This document shows, piece after piece, positions 55,460 through 63,563 of a stretch of DNA of 64,000 nt. Under the pieces are notes generated by a model. The model was given only the letters and a program-made list of their open reading frames with translations. It did no database searches and had not been told where the DNA came from. The stretch covers positions 1 through 64,000 of the forward strand of contig NZ_WQFE01000014.1 of assembly GCF_013033965.1 (NCBI RefSeq). Direction: 5' to 3'. The position numbers were made by a program, and so were the translations under genes. The stretch's first letter is position 1. The number at the start of each line of letters is the position of its first letter. The DNA is from Ruegeria atlantica. GTDB lineage: Bacteria; Pseudomonadota; Alphaproteobacteria; Rhodobacterales; Rhodobacteraceae.

Positions 55460-56227
55460 ATGCCCTTTCAAAAAGTCCAGACCGAAAAGCTTTCGATCGC
55501 GGTGGTTCGCCAGATTGAACTGTTGATCCTGCGTGGCATTTTACGCCCCGGCGAACGCCTGCCAGCCGAGCGCGAATTGGCCGAACGGCTGGGTGTATCC
55601 CGACCTTCCCTGCGCGAGGCGATTGCAGAACTGCAAGGCCAAGGGTTGCTAACCGCCAAGGCAGGGTCCGGCATCTTTGTGGCCGAGGTTTTGGGTTCAG
55701 CTTTTTCCCCGGCGCTGATCAGACTGTTCGGCAGCCATGACGAGGCGGTGTTCGACTACCTCTCATTCCGTCGGGACATGGAAGAATTGGCCGCTGAACG
55801 CGCCGCTCGTCTGGGGTCAGAAAGCGATCTGAAGGTGGTTCAGACGATCTTTGACAAGATGGAGGCCGCCCACACACGCAATGCGGCTGAGGACGAAGCA
55901 CAGCTGGACGCCCAGTTCCACATGGCGATCATCGAAGCCAGCCACAATGTGGTGATGCTGCACATGATGCGGTCAATGTTCGATCTGTTGCGACAGGGCG
56001 TGTTCTACAATCGCCAGATAATGTTCCGACAGCAAACAACACGCGAAGCCATCCTTGACCAGCACCGCGCCATCAACACAGCGCTGCAGGCCCGCGACCC
56101 TGTTGCGGCCCGCGCCGCCGTCGACGCGCACTTAACCTATGTTGAACAATGCCTTTGGGACGGGAAGAAGGCCGAACGCAACGAAGACATCGCCCGACAA
56201 AAATTGATGCATGAGGCCAAAGATTAG
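55460..56227 (+). CDS. GntR regulator, FadR subfamily
   Basis: A 255-residue transcription factor: N-terminal winged helix with RQIELLILRGILRPGERLPAERELAERLGVSRPSLREAIAELQGQGLL (family signature, in part) and a C-terminal FCD helical domain whose metal-site residues include Asp and His in DAQFHMAIIEASHN and later His. It resembles PdhR/LldR types that sense organic acids. ATG 55460 follows the inverted repeat; codons above it overlap the operator. Confidence 0.9.
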   Translation: MPFQKVQTEKLSIAVVRQIELLILRGILRPGERLPAERELAERLGVSRPSLREAIAELQGQGLLTAKAGSGIFVAEVLGSAFSPALIRLFGSHDEAVFDYLSFRRDMEELAAERAARLGSESDLKVVQTIFDKMEAAHTRNAAEDEAQLDAQFHMAIIEASHNVVMLHMMRSMFDLLRQGVFYNRQIMFRQQTTREAILDQHRAINTALQARDPVAARAAVDAHLTYVEQCLWDGKKAERNEDIARQKLMHEAKD

Positions 56228-56234
56228 GCAGGCG

Positions 56235-57488
56235 TCAACACTCTGATGTCGCGCCAAATCCACCCTCAGTTTTACCAGCGATCTCTTCATAGAGTGCCTG
56301 ATATTGGCCTGCGACTGCGGCCTCTGCAAAGCTGTCCACGGCATGTTGCCGGGCGGCACCTGACATGGACATCCCGGTTTCACTGTGGCGGTTCTGCAGG
56401 ATCGAGATAATGCCTTGCGCGAGGTCTTCCGCCTCGAATGGGCGCGCCAGATACCCCAGGCGTTGATTTGGAACCAGATCCGACAGCCCACTGGTTTTGA
56501 AGCCCGCGACCGGAACGCCACAGCACATGGCCTCGACACCAGTATATCCCAGCACCTCGCGCCGGGATGGCAATACAAAGATATCTGCAGCCGAATAAAT
56601 GCGCTTCAGCACCCGGTTGTCGCTAATCCGCCCCATGAAATGGACCGGATAAGGAAACTCGGCGTCGATTTTGTCGCTGCCAAATACAACTGCCTGAACA
56701 TCTGGAACGGCAGAATGCACCCGCCGCATAGCTTCTACGAGGTGGGCAAAGCCTTTGTTGGGATCTTGGGTCGCTTGGACGGCGCCAAACAACACCAGCG
56801 GAATTTCCTGAGGCAGTGACAGATCGGCGCGCGCCTGTGCCTTTTTGACCGGTGCCCAGAAACCGGTATCGATAGCGTTGGGGATCACGGTGACAGGCCA
56901 ATCCCGCATCAATGCACTTTGCCGCACACAGTCAGCCAGCCAATTACTGGGGCAAACGATCTGAAATGGTTTTTTCCAATGTGCGGCTTTTCTTTTCCAG
57001 ACCCAGCGGTTCAGGTCAAACCCACGGAATTCGGATGACATGTAACCGCCACGCCATCTGTCCAGCTCGCTCACATGCTCGGCCCCCGAGAATGGCCACA
57101 TGTCATGAAACGTCCAGACCACGGGACGTTTCAGCGCTCCGATTTCGGCAATCGAAATCATGTCGGAATTCACCCAGTGCAAATTCAATATTTGCCACGG
57201 TTGGCTGTTCAGATACGCGGCCAGGCCCGACCTTGCCAGACCAAGAGATGCCAACCCATTGACCTGATTTCTTGCATATTTCTTTCGCAGATGACGTGCG
57301 TATTCGCGCTGGCAAAGCCGCTTTAGTGTTTTCTGCGGCGCGAATTTTGTGATCCGATCCTCGTCCGGGCCATCGACGACGGTCATGTACGAATCCGTCC
57401 CTTTGGACAGCAAGGCATGATGCAGCCTGCGGGCAGCGATGGCGGCACCTCCGCCAGAATAGCTATGGCTGATATGGTTTACGCGCAT
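56235..57488 (-). CDS. Glycosyltransferase family 4 (GT-B fold)
   Basis: A 417-residue GT-B enzyme. N-terminal MRVNHISHSYSGGGAAIAARRLHHAL is the glycine-loop acceptor domain; the C-terminal donor domain has LPSRREVLGYTGVEAMCCGVPVAGF, an EX7E-like element with a diverged first Glu region. It likely makes part of an extracellular polysaccharide or LPS. Its stop faces the FadR-type gene, eight bases apart. Base composition near its start is AT-richer than the region. The start lacks a clear binding site. Confidence 0.85.
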   Translation of the reverse strand: MRVNHISHSYSGGGAAIAARRLHHALLSKGTDSYMTVVDGPDEDRITKFAPQKTLKRLCQREYARHLRKKYARNQVNGLASLGLARSGLAAYLNSQPWQILNLHWVNSDMISIAEIGALKRPVVWTFHDMWPFSGAEHVSELDRWRGGYMSSEFRGFDLNRWVWKRKAAHWKKPFQIVCPSNWLADCVRQSALMRDWPVTVIPNAIDTGFWAPVKKAQARADLSLPQEIPLVLFGAVQATQDPNKGFAHLVEAMRRVHSAVPDVQAVVFGSDKIDAEFPYPVHFMGRISDNRVLKRIYSAADIFVLPSRREVLGYTGVEAMCCGVPVAGFKTSGLSDLVPNQRLGYLARPFEAEDLAQGIISILQNRHSETGMSMSGAARQHAVDSFAEAAVAGQYQALYEEIAGKTEGGFGATSEC

Positions 57489-57581
57489 TGGAACGAATTT
57501 CGTGAGAATGTCCGAAGTTCATTCGTCAGAGCCTTTGGGTTTTCGTCGTCAAGTGACATTCTCATTTTCAAACGACGCCAA

Positions 57582-58517
57582 TCACCCAAGAAGTTTATTC
57601 CTTAGCCTTCTGATCTTGCGTCTTAAACGGGTCAAACGGTTCGGTCTATAGCTGAAATGCGCCCGCAGCGCCTCAAGCGCGACCTTGTCTTCGGCGATAT
57701 CGTCGGGAAATGGCAGCTCAAAGTCATGGCAGAGATCTTTTGGTTTAACCTCATCCAATGGTCCGCAATGGGTACCAGACCCGTCCAGACCGATATTCTC
57801 GGCAAAAGACCTGCAAGGGGACAAACAAAGGCCATCTTGCTTGAAAATTGTCGCGTACCAGAAAATCGCCCAAGTCCGAATGTCACCGCGCAAATTGCCT
57901 TGCACCTGACCCCATAAATCCTCCGCCCCGTTCAGGTTGAACCGATAAATGTCATCGTCGGAAAGCTGTTGCTCCAGTTTTTTCGGGTCGCGTTCGAAAT
58001 GCTGCCAGCGATCGGCCCAGCTGGCCCATCCCCAGCAGCTCATGAAACGCCAGAAAACCGCGCCACGCCGATCCAACAAGGGCGGAAGGTCTTCGTTGAA
58101 TCCCGCGATATGCCAGACGCGCGGGTTATCTTGATATCGGTCCAGCGCATGGTTCATGTAGGTGAGAAACGCGGGTGAGGTCACAATGTCATCTTCTACG
58201 ACAATCGCCTTGCCGTAAGACTGCATCGTAGCGGTGACGCCGTCCTGAATCGAGCGGGCCAAACCCGCATTATCAACACGTGCATGCAATGTAAGAGAGG
58301 CAAAGCCAGTCTGCGCCTCAATCACTTTACGGGTTTCCGCAACCACGAGTGCTTCGTCTGCCGAACGAGGCCCATCGAGATATGCAATTACATCGGTGCG
58401 TGCCGCCAAAGGCGACGCCGCAAGCGCGCGCAAAGTCCGCGCGGTGTGATCGGGTCGGTTGAAAGCGAACAGGCAGACCGGCGCTGGATCGGCAATCGCG
58501 GGCGCTGTGTCAATCAT
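57582..58517 (-). CDS. Glycosyltransferase, GT-A fold (family 2-like)
   Basis: A 311-residue enzyme with the nucleotide-sugar domain PVCLFAFNRPDHTARTLRAL, VIAYLDGPRS and the DXD-like VVEDDIVTSPAFLTYMN, followed by WRFMSCWGWASWADRWQHF, a pattern of sugar transferases that use UDP- or GDP-sugars, and a basic C-terminus. The ATG follows GGAGAG. It is 93 bases from the GT4 gene, an AT-rich gap with no gene. Both are probably polysaccharide enzymes, likely gained by transfer. Confidence 0.82.
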   Translation of the reverse strand: MIDTAPAIADPAPVCLFAFNRPDHTARTLRALAASPLAARTDVIAYLDGPRSADEALVVAETRKVIEAQTGFASLTLHARVDNAGLARSIQDGVTATMQSYGKAIVVEDDIVTSPAFLTYMNHALDRYQDNPRVWHIAGFNEDLPPLLDRRGAVFWRFMSCWGWASWADRWQHFERDPKKLEQQLSDDDIYRFNLNGAEDLWGQVQGNLRGDIRTWAIFWYATIFKQDGLCLSPCRSFAENIGLDGSGTHCGPLDEVKPKDLCHDFELPFPDDIAEDKVALEALRAHFSYRPNRLTRLRRKIRRLRNKLLG

Positions 58518-58583
58518 AGCAACTCTCCGTCGGGTTTCGCGCAGGGTATTTCACGTCAAAAACATCGCCAAGAGCAGTCCCCC

Positions 58584-58618
58584 AAAAAAAGAAACCCGAA
58601 AGCAGTCAGCCTTCGGGT
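58584..58618 (-). terminator. Terminator of the F0 ATP synthase operon
   Basis: On the minus strand the stem TTCGGG-type arms ACCCGAA (58594-58600) and TTCGGGT (58612-58618) close an 11-base loop, followed by TTTCTTTTTTT (58584-58593 as A). It lies 30 bases past the atpF stop. Confidence 0.85.
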
Positions 58619-58648
58619 CACTCTTTGTCGAAACGGCGTTGGAAACTA

Positions 58649-59209
58649 TCAATGCAGCTTGTCACCAACATCCGCAATGGACGCGTCGATCAGCTTGTTC
58701 GCCTGTGCCGCGGTCATCTGCTTGGCCAGAACCGCATTGGCAGCCGAAACTGCAACGGTGATGGCCTGATCACGGACTTCTTTGACAGCCGAAGCTTCTG
58801 CCGACGCGATCTGGTCCTGAGCCGCAGCCAGACGGCGGGCGATGGATTGCTCCAGATCGGCCTTTGCCTGTTCTGCTGCCAGAATGGCATCGTCTTTTGC
58901 TGCTGCAACGATGGCGTCTGCCTGGGCTTGAACTTCACGCTGCTTGCGCTCGTATGAGGCCAACAGGCTGCGCGCTTCTTCGTGCAGGGCGCGGGCTTCG
59001 TCCAATTCGGACTTGATGCCTTCGGCGCGGTTGTCCAACGCTCCACCGATCATGCCCGGGACCTTGAAATAGAATAGGACCGCGATGAAAACGATGAAGC
59101 CCAGAAGGACAACAAAGTCGGTGTTGCCAAGCGAGAAGAACGGGCCGCTTGCGGCAAATGCCGGGCTGGCTGCGCCGACGGTCAGGATAAGGGCAAGAGT
59201 GTTCCGCAT
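58649..59209 (-). CDS. atpF: ATP synthase F0 subunit b
   Basis: Peripheral stalk subunit linking F0 to F1. The 186-residue protein has a signal-like N-terminus ([20 protein letters not shown]), a membrane helix (about 31-50, [18 protein letters not shown]) and a long charged helix rich in Ala and Glu. Its stop precedes the terminator. It pairs with the b' gene five bases upstream, as expected in alphaproteobacteria that use a b/b' heterodimer. Confidence 0.94.
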   Translation of the reverse strand: MRNTLALILTVGAASPAFAASGPFFSLGNTDFVVLLGFIVFIAVLFYFKVPGMIGGALDNRAEGIKSELDEARALHEEARSLLASYERKQREVQAQADAIVAAAKDDAILAAEQAKADLEQSIARRLAAAQDQIASAEASAVKEVRDQAITVAVSAANAVLAKQMTAAQANKLIDASIADVGDKLH

Positions 59210-59214
59210 GTCAC

Positions 59215-59766
59215 TTATCCTTTCATCTGCGCGTCAATTGCACTGTCGATGGCTTTGGCATCCGCCTCGCCGCCCAGCGCGGTGACCAGTTCGGTAGCCG
59301 TATCCTTGGCAACCACTTGAATGCTTTCCAGCGCACCAGCACGGATTTCGGCAATCGCCTTTTCCGATTCAGCCGCCTTTGCTGCGATTTCCGCATCCGC
59401 CTTGGCGATTGCATCATCCAGACCAGACTGGATTTCAGCACGTGCTTCGGCAGCGATACGCTGTGCCTCAGAACGGGCATCGGCCAGCGCCTTGTTATAG
59501 GCCTCTTCAGCCTCGACCGCTTTGGCCTTCAGATCTTCGGCCGCAGCCAGGTCATTTGTAATGGTCCCCTGACGTTCAGCCAGGATTGCCGCGATGCGGG
59601 GCAGAGCCACGCGGGACAGGACCAGAAAGATGACGACCAGCGTAATGACCAGCCAGAAAATCTGGTTGGGGAACCAATCGAAGCAGAGCTGCGGCATACC
59701 AATCGCCGACCCATGAGAGTCAACGCAGGTGCCAGCTACTTCTTTGGCAAGGGGTTCAGTCGCCAT
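59215..59766 (-). CDS. atpG: ATP synthase F0 subunit b'
   Basis: The second stalk subunit. The 183-residue protein has a hydrophobic helix (about 32-52, [24 protein letters not shown]) after a short lead and a long amphipathic helix ([35 protein letters not shown]). The presence of both b and b' is typical of photosynthetic and related alphaproteobacteria. Some genomes call it atpX or atpF2. Confidence 0.92.
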   Translation of the reverse strand: MATEPLAKEVAGTCVDSHGSAIGMPQLCFDWFPNQIFWLVITLVVIFLVLSRVALPRIAAILAERQGTITNDLAAAEDLKAKAVEAEEAYNKALADARSEAQRIAAEARAEIQSGLDDAIAKADAEIAAKAAESEKAIAEIRAGALESIQVVAKDTATELVTALGGEADAKAIDSAIDAQMKG

Positions 59767-59852
59767 GATGTCCTCCGTCGGAACGTTGTCTTTACAACAG
59801 GTGGGCCGCTATGGCTTGGACCCACCTGCGCGTAAGGATCAGGTTCCGCAGA

Positions 59853-60077
59853 TTAGACGGCGAACATCAGCAGCAGCGAGACCAGGAATGCGAAGATCCC
59901 CAGGGCTTCTGCGAACGCGATACCGATGAACAGGGTTGCGGTCTGCGAAGCAGCCGCCGAAGGGTTGCGCAGAGCGCCGGCCAGGAAGTTGCCTGCAACG
60001 TTGCCTACCCCGATTGCGGCTGCGCCGGAACCGATTGCTGCCAGGCCTGCGCCGATGTGTGCGAGATCGCCTTCCAT
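59853..60077 (-). CDS. atpE: ATP synthase F0 subunit c
   Basis: Rotor ring subunit with two helices. The 74-residue protein has the polar loop ([14 protein letters not shown]) and the proton-binding carboxylate Glu57 in [12 protein letters not shown] on helix two. No Na+-type Q/ET triad is seen around Glu57, so the ring should use H+. The length is normal. Confidence 0.97.
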   Translation of the reverse strand: MEGDLAHIGAGLAAIGSGAAAIGVGNVAGNFLAGALRNPSAAASQTATLFIGIAFAEALGIFAFLVSLLLMFAV

Positions 60078-60125
60078 GATGTTTCTCCTTACGAATTGGA
60101 AGTTTCGATGTTGGGGTATCAGACC

Positions 60126-60884
60126 TTAGTGCGACGGATGCAGCGCATCTTTCAGATAAACACAGGTCAGAATGGTGAATACGTAGGCCTGAATGAAGGA
60201 CACAAGGACCTCGAGGCCATACATTGCGGTGATCGCCAGCACGGACACGGGCGAGATCACGGCAATCGCGGCAAAGCCTGCGAACACCTTGATAACCGCG
60301 TGGCCTGCCATGACGTTCCCGGCAAGACGAATGGAGTGGCTGACCGGACGCACGAAGTACGAGATCAGCTCGATGATCGCCAGGACAGGGCGCAGCGCCA
60401 GCGGTGCGCTGGACACCCAGAACAGACCCAAAAACGCGGCGCCGTTCTTGACGAACCCCAGAACGGTCACGGTCAGGAACACAGCCAGCGCCAACGGGAT
60501 GGTCACGGCGAAATGTGATGTGGTGGTGAACGACGTCGGGATCATGCCCAGGAAGTTCGCGCAGACGATGAACATGAACAGGGTCATGACATAGGGGAAG
60601 TACTTGACGCCTTCCTTGCCGCAGATGTCTTCCAGCATCTTATAGATGAAGCCATAGGCCAGTTCGGCCACCGACTGCATCCGGGTCGGGACAATCGCGC
60701 GCTTCGAAGTACTGAGAACCAGCAGACCAAAGATTGCGACAATCGCAAAGAACATCCAAAGTGTCACGTTGGTGGGCGTATACCATGCAATCGCACCGTC
60801 GCCGAACAACGGCTTGACGATGAACTGGTCCATCGGGTGGAATACCAGGCTGCTGCCTTCTGCTGCGGTGGTCTCGGTCGCCAC
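60126..60884 (-). CDS. atpB: ATP synthase F0 subunit a
   Basis: Stator subunit that forms the two proton half-channels. The 252-residue protein has five to six helices with the essential Arg186 in [16 protein letters not shown], plus the conserved Asn and His on nearby helices. It lies between atpI and atpE in the canonical order; the atpI stop is two bases before its start. Confidence 0.97.
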   Translation of the reverse strand: MATETTAAEGSSLVFHPMDQFIVKPLFGDGAIAWYTPTNVTLWMFFAIVAIFGLLVLSTSKRAIVPTRMQSVAELAYGFIYKMLEDICGKEGVKYFPYVMTLFMFIVCANFLGMIPTSFTTTSHFAVTIPLALAVFLTVTVLGFVKNGAAFLGLFWVSSAPLALRPVLAIIELISYFVRPVSHSIRLAGNVMAGHAVIKVFAGFAAIAVISPVSVLAITAMYGLEVLVSFIQAYVFTILTCVYLKDALHPSH

Positions 60885-60886
60885 GT

Positions 60887-61225
60887 TCAGTCCCTCTCGT
60901 CCTTCTCGGCCGCGCTTGCAGCCGCTTGTTTCTCTTGAACCTCTTTCGCGCTGCGGAGCATAACCTTCACGCCCGCGACAAGGCCCAGCAATGTGAACAG
61001 CACCAGAAAGATCGGGATCGTCCCGAGCAGGCTGTCCAGCCCGTATCCGATGCCAAATCCGATCCCCAGACCGGATACCATTTCTATGACCATCCTCCAG
61101 GCAAGCTCGCCCCCGGACACGTCAGCATCCGCACGAGGTTTCGGCGCTTTGGCCTTTTTCGCCGCGTCGATCTTGGCCTCCAGCTGCGCCATACGCTGCT
61201 TTTGGTCATCATCGGTCACGGGCAA
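60887..61225 (-). CDS. atpI: ATP synthase accessory protein AtpI
   Basis: A 112-residue membrane protein with two helices (about 58-77 and 82-101) and the AtpI motif [18 protein letters not shown]. AtpI helps assemble the c-ring or imports Mg2+ in some species. The N-terminal 50 residues are charged ([16 protein letters not shown]), and the C-terminus is also charged. It starts the operon. Confidence 0.92.
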   Translation of the reverse strand: MPVTDDDQKQRMAQLEAKIDAAKKAKAPKPRADADVSGGELAWRMVIEMVSGLGIGFGIGYGLDSLLGTIPIFLVLFTLLGLVAGVKVMLRSAKEVQEKQAAASAAEKDERD

Positions 61226-61249
61226 TTCCCTCGCACAGTCTTGGGTAGG

Positions 61250-61278
61250 GTGCTAAGGGGCATGAGGCGCAGAGTCAA
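61250..61278 (-). promoter_or_regulatory. Candidate promoter of atpI-B-E-G-F
   Basis: On the minus strand TTGACT (61273-61278) and TAGCAC (61250-61255) are spaced by 17 bases, 25 bases before the atpI start. The -35 is close to consensus and the -10 weaker. Confidence 0.4.
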
Positions 61279-61403
61279 CGGCGTTGAACGCCCGAAATGC
61301 CGCACTTTACCATATTGTTACTAAAGGGTTTTTTCCTAAGCTCGATGTAAGTGATCACTGCCTGTTTTCGGCGACATCCTTCAGAACCCTTGAATCCGCA
61401 TAT

Positions 61404-61419
61404 TCAACCAAATGGTTGA
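61404..61419. promoter_or_regulatory. Palindromic operator of the ArsR-family gene
   Basis: TCAACCA (61404-61410), two bases, TGGTTGA (61413-61419): a perfect inverted repeat of the CAACC-GGTTG kind recognised by several ArsR/SmtB regulators. It covers the first in-frame ATG (61412-61414), which argues that translation starts at 61451 and that the site is an autoregulatory operator. Confidence 0.5.
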
Positions 61420-61450
61420 CCAAACCTGGGCGCTGTGGTTGAGCGAGAGG

Positions 61451-61786
61451 ATGTCCAACGATCTCGACACCGTTTTCGCGGCCCTTGCCGACCCCACCCG
61501 CCGCGCCATCCTGGCAATGCTGCTTGAGGATGATATGGCCGTCACCGATGTGGCGGAACCGTTCGAAATGTCGTTGGCGGCCATCTCGAAGCATCTGGTG
61601 ATCCTGACCAAGGCCGGGCTGATCAGCCAGGAAAAGCGGGGTCGGGTGAAGTGGTGCAAGCTGGAACCTGATGCGATGCGCACCGCATCGGTCTGGATGC
61701 AAGGCTTCGGGCAGTTCGAACCAGTCAATCTGGACGCGTTTGAACGGTTCCTAGAGGTCGAATTGCCCGCGACGGACGAGGCCTGA
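61451..61786 (+). CDS. ArsR family transcriptional regulator
   Basis: A winged-helix repressor of 111 residues: DTVFAALADPTRRAILAML opens the fold, then MSLAAISKHLVILTKAGLISQEKRGRVKWCKL forms the recognition helix and wing. The metal-binding CxC of ArsR or CadC is absent; only one Cys in the wing. It may belong to the SRPBCC-linked group, but no SRPBCC gene is adjacent. The start at 61451 is preferred because 61412 lies inside the palindrome. It is convergent with a universal stress gene. Confidence 0.87.
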   Translation: MSNDLDTVFAALADPTRRAILAMLLEDDMAVTDVAEPFEMSLAAISKHLVILTKAGLISQEKRGRVKWCKLEPDAMRTASVWMQGFGQFEPVNLDAFERFLEVELPATDEA

Positions 61787-61787
61787 C

Positions 61788-62201
61788 CTATCTGACCGCA
61801 AGCACCGAGACCTTAGCGTGCTTGGCCAAATATCCGGCGTGGCTTGAAAAGATATGGTCCGTAATGCGCGGCGCATGGGTTCCAACGACGATCAGATCCG
61901 CCCCAATCTCTTCGGCGGCGCGCGTCAGGTCACCGTCTACCTCGGCAGCTACATCTACGGAATGGATGTTGCGCGCCGAAACCTCAGAACCACTCTGCTC
62001 AGCAAGTTGATCCACGATGGCTTGCAGTTCGGTGCTGATCGCCGCTTCTGAATGCGTGACGTCGCCCGGCTGGGTTCCGGTCACACTGACGATCGTGATC
62101 CGGGCGCCTTGCCATTTCGCCATCTGCGCCGCGACATCCAAAGCTTTGCGAATTTCCGGCGGCAGGTGAATATCAACAGGGATCATAATGTGGCTGAACA
62201 T
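61788..62201 (-). CDS. Universal stress protein UspA family
   Basis: A 137-residue Usp domain. It starts MFSHIMIPVDIHLPPE and ends with the ATP-binding block GADLIVVGTHAPRITDHIFSSHAGYLAKHAKVSVLAV, in which the G-x2-G-x9-G-(S/T) is altered (GTHAPRITDHIFSSHAGY), so ATP binding is uncertain. Role: stress survival in the cytoplasm. Its stop is one base from the end of the ArsR gene. Confidence 0.9.
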   Translation of the reverse strand: MFSHIMIPVDIHLPPEIRKALDVAAQMAKWQGARITIVSVTGTQPGDVTHSEAAISTELQAIVDQLAEQSGSEVSARNIHSVDVAAEVDGDLTRAAEEIGADLIVVGTHAPRITDHIFSSHAGYLAKHAKVSVLAVR

Positions 62202-62307
62202 GTCATCTTCCTCCTGCCGCCTATGTTATCGGGCTTTGGAAAAGACCACTTTGATCTGCCTCATCTCGATTATAGGGGCGATTTCCTTCTGTCTTGCCCG
62301 ATTGCAG

Positions 62308-62586
62308 CTAGCCTTCCTGACTATATTCGACACCGATAACCACACCCGTTGCATCCGCAAGGCAAAGCCACGGCGCCGTTGCACCCGCAACATCGACGGT
62401 CGTAATTGTTCCGGTCGGCACGGACTCGGTCGAAACTGCATTGACGTCAGCGGCCTGAACACCCGTCTCAGCCGACACAAGCGCTTCACAACTGCCTTGA
62501 AGGGAAGTCTCTGACGACCCCTGCCCTCCTCCTTGGGTACAGGCAGATAACGTCGCACCAACGACAAACAGAAAAACTCGATTCAT
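62308..62586 (-). CDS. Small predicted lipoprotein
   Basis: A 92-residue secreted protein with lipobox LSAC (Cys15 from the second ATG). The mature part is glycine/serine-rich at first (TQGGGQGSSETSLQGS) then a compact domain with Cys near residues 32 and 74. Two ATG codons adjoin; I use the second. No family recognised. The gap to the Usp gene (62202-62307) has nothing notable. Confidence 0.7.
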   Translation of the reverse strand: MNRVFLFVVGATLSACTQGGGQGSSETSLQGSCEALVSAETGVQAADVNAVSTESVPTGTITTVDVAGATAPWLCLADATGVVIGVEYSQEG

Positions 62587-62648
62587 CACTCCCTCCGGGA
62601 TAGTTCGTCAGGCCCGAAGGTTGTTGGGTAGCAATCAAATGGCAAGAG

Positions 62649-63563
62649 TTATTCCGAGCTCGGCGCAGCATCTTTCGCGGATTGGTCTTCGCTTTTGAGC
62701 AGCAGGACCAGTGCGATCGCGGTCAAAATCACGCCGAACAGCACCATAACTGTTGGCGCAGGCCGCCCAAGCGCAATTTCCCACAGGATCACCCAACTGG
62801 GGATCAGATATGTGTAGGCCATGACCTTAGCCGAAGGCAGGCGCAATGCTGCGAACTGGACCAGAACGAAACTGGAAGCCGTTGCGAAGACCGAAAGATA
62901 CAGCAGGCTGATCCAGACGATCAGCGGCAGGTTTGCCCAGTCGGTTGCCCGAATGTCCGACCACCCCACAATCGTCAGGATCGCGCATCCCGCGACCAGC
63001 GTACCAAAGGTGAAAACCACTGCGGGTTCGCCCCGGTTCAGCTTGCGCACCATGGGTGTATAGATCGCATGGGCCATACAGCCCCAGAAAAAGATGATCT
63101 CTCCGCCGCCGATCTCGAAGGCGCGAAAGGCTTGCCAATCAGCACGGAAGATTACCCACAAGGCACCGGCCGCCCCCACCGTCAGGGCAAGTGCCATGCG
63201 CGGTGTGGTGATCTGGCGCAGCAGAACCCATCCAGCGACCGCAGACATGACCGGGGTCAAAGTAAAAACAGCGGATGTGCTGACCGGGTCGGCGGTTTTC
63301 AGGCCGTAGAACATCAACACAAAATAAGTTGCGAACAGCCCGCCTAAAATCGCATAGCGCCAAGGCGCTTGCGCCGCGCTGCGCGGTAAACCTGTGGTGG
63401 AAAGCGCCGCAATGCCAATGATGACAGCTGCGATCAGAAACCGCCCGGCGGTAATCGCCAGCGGGGCAATCTGATTGGCCACGATGGATCCCAGTGAAAA
63501 ACTGCCCGCCACCAGAACCGAGAACGTGATCATGGCCAGATGGCCACGTGCCTGCGGTGTCAC
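62649..63563 (-). CDS. EamA/DMT family transporter
   Basis: A 304-residue membrane protein with ten helices in two EamA repeats; for example FSLGSIVANQIAPLAITAGRFLIAA in the first and ALRLPSAKVMAYTYLIPSWVILWEIALGRPA in the second. Substrate unknown; many export amino acids or metabolites. The start is GTG 63561-63563 in a GTGA overlap with the LysR stop, preferred over the longer frame to 63668. The C-terminus is charged. Confidence 0.9.
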   Translation of the reverse strand: MTPQARGHLAMITFSVLVAGSFSLGSIVANQIAPLAITAGRFLIAAVIIGIAALSTTGLPRSAAQAPWRYAILGGLFATYFVLMFYGLKTADPVSTSAVFTLTPVMSAVAGWVLLRQITTPRMALALTVGAAGALWVIFRADWQAFRAFEIGGGEIIFFWGCMAHAIYTPMVRKLNRGEPAVVFTFGTLVAGCAILTIVGWSDIRATDWANLPLIVWISLLYLSVFATASSFVLVQFAALRLPSAKVMAYTYLIPSWVILWEIALGRPAPTVMVLFGVILTAIALVLLLKSEDQSAKDAAPSSE

